Positions 1-5,264 of a stretch of 6,580 nucleotides of DNA are shown here, one piece after another. This DNA is from an uncultured Clostridium sp. (lineage in GTDB: Bacteria > Bacillota > Clostridia > TANB77 > CAG-508). The position numbers were made by a program, and so were the translations under genes. Numbering within the stretch: the stretch's first letter is position 1; each line of letters opens with the position of its first letter. The notes below the pieces were generated by a model. It was not told the DNA's origin. It saw nothing but the letters and a program-made list of their open reading frames with translations, and searched no databases. The stretch spans positions 1 through 6,580 of the forward strand of contig USQA01000071.1 of assembly GCA_900556695.1 (NCBI GenBank). Reading direction: 5' to 3'.

Positions 1-752
1 TAAAGAAAAAAAGTATACTTAAAGTCATAATGGTTATGACTTTTTTACTAATGATAGGCATTTTTACAACTTCTTTTGGAATGCAACATTACTATAAAGT
101 GGATTTTTCAACAGGATTAGTAACAGCAACTACTTTAAATGTGAGAAGTGGACCAGGTACTGGTTATAAAGTTGTTGCAACAGTAAAGAAAAATGAATAT
201 ATAAGAGTTTTTGCAGGAGTGGGAGATTGGTATATTGTACAAATAGAAGGAGATTATGTTGGTGCAGTAAGCAAAAAATATGTAAAAGCAATTTATCCAA
301 ATTCAAATAATAGCGGAAATACAGAGAACAATACAGGAAATTCTTCGGGAACACAAATATCATCTAATATGAACTCAGATGAAAAAGAAGTATTCAATTT
401 AATTAATCAACAAAGAACAAATAATGGATTATCAGCTTTGAAAGTGGATAGCGAAGTGCAAAGAGTAGCAAGGATAAAAGCAGAGGATATGGTTACAAAT
501 AATTATTTTTCTCATACATCACCAACTTACGGTTCGCCATTTGATATGTTGAAAAGTTTTAAAATATCTTATAAAACAGCAGGTGAAAATATTGCTGCAA
601 ATTCAAGTAATAGTGGAGCTGTTAATGCATGGATGAATTCATCTGGACATAAAGCCAATATTTTAAACTCTAGTTTTAATTATACTGGTATAGGAGTTGT
701 TAATAGTTATAAATATGGAAAAATTTTTGTGCAAATGTTTATAGGAAAGTAA
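1..752 (+). CDS. Secreted SH3b + CAP (SCP/PR-1-like) domain protein, 5' partial
   Basis: Probable exported envelope protein joining a bacterial SH3 domain to a CAP domain, as in the clostridial and bacillar YkwD-like family. Numbered from the ATG at 30, residues 1-17 are a hydrophobic segment, about 29-88 an SH3b domain (LNVRSGPGTGYKVV), 89-115 a low-complexity N/S/G/T linker, and 116-238 the CAP domain with the family's His162 (FSHTSP), Glu186 (GENIA) and His207 (WMNSSGHKANIL). The frame stays open leftwards to the window edge and adds a basic Lys-Lys-Lys-Ser stretch ahead of the hydrophobic core. The ATG at 30 has no Shine-Dalgarno site. The true start is therefore most likely left of the window, and the combined N-terminus reads as a normal signal peptide. 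SH3b domains of this kind usually bind cell wall. The biochemical activity of bacterial CAP domains is largely unsettled, so no reaction is claimed. It lies 28 bases before the amidase-like gene and probably shares its transcript. Confidence 0.9.
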   Translation, partial: KKKSILKVIMVMTFLLMIGIFTTSFGMQHYYKVDFSTGLVTATTLNVRSGPGTGYKVVATVKKNEYIRVFAGVGDWYIVQIEGDYVGAVSKKYVKAIYPNSNNSGNTENNTGNSSGTQISSNMNSDEKEVFNLINQQRTNNGLSALKVDSEVQRVARIKAEDMVTNNYFSHTSPTYGSPFDMLKSFKISYKTAGENIAANSSNSGAVNAWMNSSGHKANILNSSFNYTGIGVVNSYKYGKIFVQMFIGK

Positions 753-780
753 AAGATGTAAGAAGTAGAAAGGAAAAAAT

Positions 781-1272
781 ATGAAGAAAATTAAATATAA
801 CAGACAAAAGACAATAGAATACGCAAATAAATGGGCTTTTTCTAGAAATCCTAAATATTATAATTTTGACAATATAGGAGGAGATTGCACAAGTTTTGTA
901 TCCCAATGTATATATGCAGGAAGTGGCACAATGAATTATGTAAAAGAAAAAGGTTGGTATTATATAAATGGTAATAATAAGTCACCCTCATGGAGCGGAG
1001 TGGAATTTTTGTATAAGTTTTTAATTAACAATAAATCAGTAGGACCATATGCAAAAAAAGCAAACCAAGATGAAGTACAATTAGGTGATATTGCACAATT
1101 ATCATTTGATGGCAATAAATTTGGTCATACATTAGTAGTTGTTGGTATAGATAATCATTATAGTCTGTCAGGTATAAAGATAGCATCACATACATTAGAT
1201 AGTTATAACAAACCTATTTCAGAATATGGTTTTAAAGATATTAGATTTGCTCATATAGAAGGAGTAAGATAA
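781..1272 (+). CDS. Stand-alone Amidase_6-type (putative amidase domain) protein
   Basis: A 163-residue protein made almost entirely of one putative amidase domain of the Amidase_6 type, a papain-like fold related to NlpC/P60 peptidases. Visible family landmarks are GGDCTSFVSQC with the likely nucleophile Cys36 and a second Cys43, the block SPSWSGVEFLYKFLINN at 68-84, GD at 102-103, the candidate catalytic His116 (KFGHTLVVVG), a further His137 (ASHTLDSYNKP), and a C-terminal AHIEGVR. The start is supported by an AAAGGA Shine-Dalgarno about 7 bases upstream. There is no signal peptide or membrane segment, which is odd for a wall-active enzyme; it may act in the cytosol or mother cell, or leave by another route. 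The substrate is unknown. It follows the SH3b-CAP gene by 28 bases, so co-expression is likely. No strong terminator is seen after it. Confidence 0.88.
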   Translation: MKKIKYNRQKTIEYANKWAFSRNPKYYNFDNIGGDCTSFVSQCIYAGSGTMNYVKEKGWYYINGNNKSPSWSGVEFLYKFLINNKSVGPYAKKANQDEVQLGDIAQLSFDGNKFGHTLVVVGIDNHYSLSGIKIASHTLDSYNKPISEYGFKDIRFAHIEGVR

Positions 1273-1315
1273 TATTAATAAAATAAAGCTATATTTTTGT
1301 TAATTAGATTTTTTC

Positions 1316-1344
1316 TTGTTAAAAAGAGTTTTATATGATAGAAT
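1316..1344 (+). promoter_or_regulatory. Putative sigma-A-type promoter for the membrane protein/radical SAM pair
   Basis: The -35 box is TTGTTA (1316-1321) and the -10 box is TAGAAT (1339-1344), with a 17-base spacer. The -10 is preceded by TATGA, giving a TGn extended -10. Transcription would start near 1351, leaving a leader of about 36 bases. The region between the amidase stop codon and this promoter contains only an all-A/T imperfect palindrome, so read-through from upstream cannot be excluded. Confidence 0.5.
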
Positions 1345-1386
1345 AAAAAACAATAAAAAGGCGGATGCTAAAATGGGGGAAATCTA

Positions 1387-2046
1387 ATGAAGAAGTTATT
1401 TGTCATTATAGGTGTTTTAGCAATTATATTTTTTGGAATGGTTATTTATAGAAATACGGCTAATAAAAGCAATGTTACAGTTCAAGAAGTAGAAAATATA
1501 GAAAAATATATATCAAAAATATATATGTGGAAAGAAATTACAAATCAAGCATTACCAACGTTTGAGAATATTAATGATGCAGATGAATTATGGACATGGG
1601 AAGTAGTAAAAAAGAATTTAGAAGAATTTGAATTATCATATGATGATATACAAAATAAAGCTAAAGAATTATTTGGCGTAGAATTTTCAAAACAATTTCC
1701 TAAAGAAGGTAATAAAAGTTTTATATATGATGAAACTATAGATAAATATATAACAACTCAAACTGATTTAGATACACAAGAAGATACTTTTTTATTAAGT
1801 GATATAAAGAAAAGTAAAAATGAATATATTGTTGAAATTACAGAATATTTAGAAGATTATTCACTAGAAGAAAGTATTATAATAAGGAATATTCAGGGAG
1901 AAGAAATAGGAAAAGTAAACACTAATGATAATGAATCATCAATTCAAAATTTGGTAAAAAATAATTCTAGTAGATTTTCAAAGAAGAAAGTATATTTAAA
2001 AAAAGAACAAGAAAAATTAGTAGTAGAAAAAGTTAAAGATATTTAA
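1387..2046 (+). CDS. Membrane-anchored protein of unknown function
   Basis: A 219-residue protein that I do not recognise. Residues 4-21 form one hydrophobic helix after Met-Lys-Lys, giving an N-in membrane anchor or uncleaved signal. There is no lipobox Cys, so it is not a lipoprotein. The remaining ~195 residues should face outside. Residues 32-100 look helical, with a WTWEVVKKNLEEF segment and a second amphipathic helix around 85-97. About 115-219 look beta-rich, with alternating hydrophobic stretches such as NEYIVEITEYLED and ESIIIRNIQGEEIGKV, and a very lysine-rich end. The mature part contains no Cys. The start is set by a GGGGGA Shine-Dalgarno at 1375-1380, six bases before the ATG. 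An earlier ATG at 1373 is out of frame and stops after four codons. The radical SAM gene begins 16 bases after its stop, so the two are probably co-transcribed. Confidence 0.75.
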   Translation: MKKLFVIIGVLAIIFFGMVIYRNTANKSNVTVQEVENIEKYISKIYMWKEITNQALPTFENINDADELWTWEVVKKNLEEFELSYDDIQNKAKELFGVEFSKQFPKEGNKSFIYDETIDKYITTQTDLDTQEDTFLLSDIKKSKNEYIVEITEYLEDYSLEESIIIRNIQGEEIGKVNTNDNESSIQNLVKNNSSRFSKKKVYLKKEQEKLVVEKVKDI

Positions 2047-2062
2047 AGGTAGTGTAAAATAA

Positions 2063-2953
2063 ATGATAGAACAGTTAAATAAATGCAATATATGTCCACA
2101 TAAATGTGGTGTAAATAGAAATTTGAAAAATACAGGTAGATGCAAAGCAACAGACAAAGTTAAGATTGCATTATATTCTATACATGATTTCGAAGAACCA
2201 TGCATTAGTGGTAAAAAAGGTTCAGGAACAGTATTTTTTTCGAATTGTAATTTAAATTGTATATATTGTCAAAATTATGAGATAAGTCAATTAGGAAAAG
2301 GAAGAGAAATAACAATAGAAGAACTTTCAAATATATTTTTATTGCAACAAGAAAAAGATGTAGAAAATATAAATTTAGTTACTCCTACTAGTTATGTTCC
2401 TCAAATAATTGAAGCAATAAAAATTGCAAGAAAAAAAGGATTAAGTATTCCTATTATATATAATACAAATGGTTATGAAGATATAGAAACATTAAAAATG
2501 TTAAAAGGATATATTGATGTATATTTACCAGATTTAAAATATGCTAAAAATTACATAGCAAAAAAATATTCTAACGTTGATAATTATTTCAAAATAGCAA
2601 CAGAAGCAATTAAAGAGATGGTAAAACAAGTAGGAACGCCTAAAATAAATGAAGAAGGAATGATACAAAAAGGTGTTATAATAAGACATTTAGTACTTCC
2701 TAATAATATAGAAAATAGTAAAGAAGTACTAAAATGGATAAAAGAAAATCTACCAGAAGAAATATATGTAAGTGTTATGGCTCAGTACTTTCCAACATAC
2801 AAAGCAAAAGAAAATAAAGAATTAAATAGAAAATTAACAAAGGATGAATGGGAAGAAATACAATCTTATATAGAAAACATTAATATAAAAAATGGATATG
2901 TACAAGAACTAGGAGAACACGAAGAAGAATATGTACCAAAATGGGATATATAG
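2063..2953 (+). CDS. PflX-like radical SAM protein (COG1313 type)
   Basis: A 296-residue radical SAM protein of the PflX group, homologous to pyruvate formate-lyase activating enzymes. CNLNCIYC (Cys62, Cys66, Cys69) is the CxxxCxxC motif that binds the [4Fe-4S] cluster used to cleave S-adenosylmethionine. An N-terminal CxxCxxxC...C set (Cys8, 11, 15, 27) plus Cys47 in EEPCISGKKGSGT could bind additional metal or Fe-S. Further family blocks are NLVTPTSYVPQIIEA (104-118), YNTNGYE (133-139), YLPDLKYA (154-161), IIRHLVLPNN (206-215) and VMAQYFPTY (238-246). Length and block order match the family throughout, and it looks intact. The start follows an AAAGGTAG Shine-Dalgarno 16 bases after the preceding stop. 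No glycyl-radical enzyme is nearby, so the substrate is unknown and assignment as a pyruvate formate-lyase activator would be unwarranted. It is cytoplasmic, and activity should be lost in oxygen. Confidence 0.92.
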   Translation: MIEQLNKCNICPHKCGVNRNLKNTGRCKATDKVKIALYSIHDFEEPCISGKKGSGTVFFSNCNLNCIYCQNYEISQLGKGREITIEELSNIFLLQQEKDVENINLVTPTSYVPQIIEAIKIARKKGLSIPIIYNTNGYEDIETLKMLKGYIDVYLPDLKYAKNYIAKKYSNVDNYFKIATEAIKEMVKQVGTPKINEEGMIQKGVIIRHLVLPNNIENSKEVLKWIKENLPEEIYVSVMAQYFPTYKAKENKELNRKLTKDEWEEIQSYIENINIKNGYVQELGEHEEEYVPKWDI

Positions 2954-2965
2954 TAAGAAAAACAA

Positions 2966-2994
2966 TTTACAATAAAAAAGCATTATGATATATT
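2966..2994 (+). promoter_or_regulatory. Putative promoter of the ThyX-like gene
   Basis: TTTACA (2966-2971) and TATATT (2989-2994) are separated by 17 bases. The -10 is extended by TATGA immediately in front. Transcription would begin near 3001, about 28 bases before the start codon. No terminator hairpin is visible between the radical SAM stop and this promoter, so some read-through is possible. Confidence 0.5.
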
Positions 2995-3028
2995 AATATA
3001 AAATAATAAAAGATAGGAGAATTAAAAT

Positions 3029-4177
3029 ATGAAAGTAGAAGTAGTAGCATCAACAAAAGTAGGATATAAAATGCCAAAAGAAGAAGCAATTGATTTTTCT
3101 GGTAAAGAAGCAGGAATATGTTATTTACCAGATGATTTACAAAAATTATTAAATGAAGACAAGGAAAAAACATTAAAAAGAGCAAACAGAACTTTAAAAT
3201 CTGGACATCATAGCGTATTTGGACATCCAACATATAATTTGAGTTTAGAAGGAATTCCAAAAATACTTGCAATGATTTTAAACAATGAAAAAGTTTATAA
3301 CACATCAGAAAAATCAGCAAGATACACTAAGATGAATCCATCAAAAGAAGAAAAAGAATTATATGAAAAATGGATTGAAATATATAAAGAAAAAATAAGT
3401 GAAGAATATCCAATAATAGATGAAAAGAGAGTTGAAAAGTTAGCACAAGAAAATGCGAGATATTTAATTAGTATATTTACTCCTGCAACAGTTATGGGAC
3501 ATACTCTAAACTTCTGCCAACTAAATTATACAATTCATTGGTTTGAAGATTACATAAAAAATGAAGAGAATAATAAATTTTCAAAAAAATTAAAACCAGT
3601 ACTTCAAGAATTTGTGGATGAATTAAAAGATTTAAAAGTAGATGAACTAAATTCAAATATGAAAAATCGTAAATTATCATTATTTGCACAAAGAAAAGAT
3701 AGAAAAGAAGAATTTGGAGAAAATTATTGTACAACTTATTTAGCAAGTTTTGCTCAATTAGCACAAGCACAAAGACATAGAACATTAATATATGAAATGA
3801 GCTTTTTAGATGAACCTAAATACTATGTACCACCAATTATAAAAGGAACTAAATTAGAAGAAGAATGGCTAAAAGATATATCATCTTTAGAAGATTTTTA
3901 TCCACAAGGAATGTTAGTAAAAGTTAATGAAAGAGGAACTCTAGAAAATTTCATATTAAAATGTACAGAGCGTTTATGTGGAGCTGCTCAACTTGAAATT
4001 ATGGAACAAACAGATAGAATAATGAAAAAATATTTAGAAGCGACAAAAGAAAAAAATCCAGAAATATATGAAGAATTATTACCATATTCAAAAGGAGCAA
4101 GATGTACATTCCCAGGATGGAAATGTACAACACCATGTGTATTTGGACCTAAAAATGCAATGAAGAGAAAAATTTAA
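3029..4177 (+). CDS. Long, ThyX-like (FAD-dependent thymidylate synthase family) protein
   Basis: A 382-residue relative of ThyX, the flavin enzyme that methylates dUMP to dTMP using methylenetetrahydrofolate and NADPH. Ordinary ThyX has roughly 220-250 residues. The first half carries SGHHSVFGHPTY (58-69), then a SEKSARY block (93-99) resembling the end of the ThyX signature RHRx7SxRY, but with Asn-Glu-Lys (86-88) in place of Arg-His-Arg. The second half carries a true RHR (249-251, in LAQAQRHRTLIYEMS) followed by YYVPP (265-269) and CTERLCGAAQLEI (312-324), like the C-terminal helix of ThyX. The tail has three cysteines (359, 366, 370) in a RC-PGWKC-PC pattern. The two halves look like degenerate repeats of one ThyX module. 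Family membership is well supported; actual thymidylate synthase activity is inference. The start has AGGAGA (3015-3020) eight bases upstream. It is flanked by its own promoter and terminator. Confidence 0.85.
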   Translation: MKVEVVASTKVGYKMPKEEAIDFSGKEAGICYLPDDLQKLLNEDKEKTLKRANRTLKSGHHSVFGHPTYNLSLEGIPKILAMILNNEKVYNTSEKSARYTKMNPSKEEKELYEKWIEIYKEKISEEYPIIDEKRVEKLAQENARYLISIFTPATVMGHTLNFCQLNYTIHWFEDYIKNEENNKFSKKLKPVLQEFVDELKDLKVDELNSNMKNRKLSLFAQRKDRKEEFGENYCTTYLASFAQLAQAQRHRTLIYEMSFLDEPKYYVPPIIKGTKLEEEWLKDISSLEDFYPQGMLVKVNERGTLENFILKCTERLCGAAQLEIMEQTDRIMKKYLEATKEKNPEIYEELLPYSKGARCTFPGWKCTTPCVFGPKNAMKRKI

Positions 4178-4207
4178 TTTTGAGTATAATTTTGGAGAAG
4201 AGGTGAG

Positions 4208-4244
4208 CCCCATGGTCAGTAAAAATGACCATGGGGTGTTTTTA
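4208..4244 (+). terminator. Intrinsic terminator after the ThyX-like gene
   Basis: A perfect 11-base-pair stem pairs CCCCATGGTCA (4208-4218) with TGACCATGGGG (4226-4236) around a 7-base loop. It is followed by TGTTTTTATGTTTTT. It lies 30 bases after the ThyX-like stop codon and before the next gene's promoter. It is by far the most GC-rich hairpin in the window. The T tract is interrupted, so termination may be less than complete. Confidence 0.85.
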
Positions 4245-4249
4245 TGTTT

Positions 4250-4278
4250 TTGCAAAAAGATGATAAATATGGTACAAT
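4250..4278 (+). promoter_or_regulatory. Putative promoter of the SleB-like hydrolase gene
   Basis: TTGCAA (4250-4255) and TACAAT (4273-4278) are 17 bases apart. The -10 is extended by TATGG. Transcription would start near 4285, just past the upstream terminator, with a leader of about 52 bases. It looks like a vegetative sigma-A promoter. I found no convincing sporulation sigma-factor (sigma-F, -G, -E or -K) boxes here, but those are hard to score by eye. Confidence 0.55.
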
Positions 4279-4336
4279 ATAGTTATGTAAAGCACATAAA
4301 AAAGCTCTGTAGAGTTTTGAAAAAAGGAGGAAAAAA

Positions 4337-5128
4337 ATGAAGTTATTTAGAAATTGTCCTCAAGAAGGACGGGAATCTTGTGAAGGATGCCCAAGACTAG
4401 GTAGATGTATTGTTAGAAAACTGAAAAGACGGTTTGTAAAAAAGACTAAAGCTTTTTTTAGAAAAGTTGAAATAAAGCACATTGTTTTCATTTTATTTCT
4501 TGTTATTATACTTGTTATAGCTTTTGGTGTTAAAACCAAAAGTGTTGAACATGAAAAATATGAAACTAATGTTAAAGTTTTAAGTATAGCCATACATACA
4601 GTTGCTAACAAGCAGCCTAAAAATTTTGAAACAACTGAGAAAACAACATCAAAAAAAGAGAGAAAGGTAAAAAAGAAGAAAAAGACTATAAAAACAGAAA
4701 AATCTTCTTTAAAGTCTCATACTTCTAGCTTAAAAATAAGCAAAGCTGAGAAGAAAATGATAGAAAAAGTTGTTTATCAAGAGTCAAGAGGTGAACCTTA
4801 TGAAGGGCAAGTGGCAGTTGCAGCAGTAGTTTTAAATAGATATAAGTTTAATAAAAAACAAAAATCTATTGAAGAAATTGTAACAGCTCCAAATCAGTTT
4901 GCAAAGATTTCAAAAGTTACGCAAAAAATGTTGGATGCATATCCAAAATGTAAAAAAGCTGTAGAAGATGCAGTAAATGGAGAAGATCCAACAAAATCTG
5001 AATTTTCTGAAGGTGCAAGATATTTTTACGAACCAAATCTGGTAAGTGGATATCAAAAAGAAATCAGAAAAGGAATCAAAGTTTTAAAAATTGGAAACCA
5101 TTATTTTCATAATGATTTCAACGAATAA
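4337..5128 (+). CDS. Membrane-anchored cell wall hydrolase, SleB-type (Hydrolase_2) domain
   Basis: A 263-residue protein with a C-terminal SleB-like domain, the family of lytic transglycosylases that open cortex peptidoglycan in spore germination and also occur in vegetative wall hydrolases. Residues 138-260 hold the domain: VVYQESRGEPYEGQVAVAAV (145-164) with the probable catalytic Glu149, VLNR (165-168), NQFAKIS (186-192), ARYFYEP (227-233) and a final GNHYFHNDF (253-261). Ahead of it are a short cytoplasmic head with four cysteines (7, 15, 18, 24), a basic run, a membrane helix at about 48-64, and a long Lys/Thr/Ser-rich spacer (92-135). A single-pass protein with the enzyme outside is predicted. 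There is no cleavable signal peptide and no N-terminal peptidoglycan-binding domain, unlike Bacillus SleB, so a germination role is not assured. AAGGAGG (4324-4330) lies six bases before the ATG, which fixes the start and shows that the Cys-rich head is real. Confidence 0.9.
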   Translation: MKLFRNCPQEGRESCEGCPRLGRCIVRKLKRRFVKKTKAFFRKVEIKHIVFILFLVIILVIAFGVKTKSVEHEKYETNVKVLSIAIHTVANKQPKNFETTEKTTSKKERKVKKKKKTIKTEKSSLKSHTSSLKISKAEKKMIEKVVYQESRGEPYEGQVAVAAVVLNRYKFNKKQKSIEEIVTAPNQFAKISKVTQKMLDAYPKCKKAVEDAVNGEDPTKSEFSEGARYFYEPNLVSGYQKEIRKGIKVLKIGNHYFHNDFNE

Positions 5129-5142
5129 TTCTAATAATTTCT

Positions 5143-5181
5143 AAAAACTCATATGTATGTAATTCACACATATGAGTTTTT
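5143..5181 (+). terminator. Intrinsic terminator after the hydrolase gene
   Basis: A perfect 14-base-pair stem pairs 5143-5156 (AAAAACTCATATGT) with 5168-5181 (ACATATGAGTTTTT) around an 11-base loop. It sits 14 bases after the hydrolase stop codon. The A run on one side and the T run on the other would let it work on both strands, although no gene on the minus strand approaches it here. Only the inner part of the stem contains G-C pairs. Confidence 0.8.
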
Positions 5182-5192
5182 CCTGTTATATA
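5163..5192 (+). promoter_or_regulatory. Possible promoter of splB, overlapping the terminator
   Basis: TTCACA (5163-5168) and TATATA (5187-5192) are 18 bases apart, and TGT in front of the -10 gives the same extended -10 seen at the other promoters. The -35 box falls in the loop of the terminator hairpin, and the spacer includes its 3' arm. The leader would be about 63 bases. The surrounding DNA is almost all A/T, which raises the chance of a false match. Confidence 0.35.
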
Positions 5193-5248
5193 AAAATTTT
5201 AAAAATTTATTATAAATAATAAAAAATGAATTGGTTAAAATATAAAAT

Positions 5249-5264
5249 GGAGGGATTTTACATG
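5249..5264 (+). promoter_or_regulatory. Ribosome binding site that decides the splB start
   Basis: GGAGGG (5249-5254) is followed by seven bases and then ATG at 5262. The alternative in-frame ATG at 5226 is preceded only by A/T sequence. This places the true N-terminus 12 codons downstream of the longest open frame. Confidence 0.85.

Noticed and set aside
1281..1300. Weak palindrome after the amidase gene as a terminator
   Set aside because: The only pairing is about six A/T base pairs around a short loop, too weak to support a terminator call.
1373..1387. ATG at 1373 as a leader peptide before the membrane protein
   Set aside because: It stops after four codons and coincides with the Shine-Dalgarno, so it is best seen as chance.
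2967..3785. Minus-strand open frames opposite the ThyX-like gene
   Set aside because: Their Leu/Phe/Tyr-rich products are what antisense reading of A-rich coding DNA yields, and the + strand gene is clear.
4285..4336. Riboswitch or T-box in the hydrolase leader
   Set aside because: The leader is only about 52 bases, with one tiny CTC/GAG pairing and no recognisable conserved core.
4212..4340. 42-codon open frame as a real gene
   Set aside because: Its start is inside a terminator-type stem, its middle covers a good extended -10 promoter, and its end is the translated Shine-Dalgarno of the next gene. It is kept only as a low-interest finding.
4360..4611. Minus-strand open frame of 83 codons opposite the hydrolase gene
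   Set aside because: It is antisense to a confidently assigned gene, has no family resemblance, and its apparent hydrophobic segment is the complement of the membrane helix region.
5226..5261. Upstream in-frame ATG giving a 344-residue SplB
   Set aside because: No Shine-Dalgarno precedes it, while GGAGGG sits correctly before the ATG at 5262, where homology begins.
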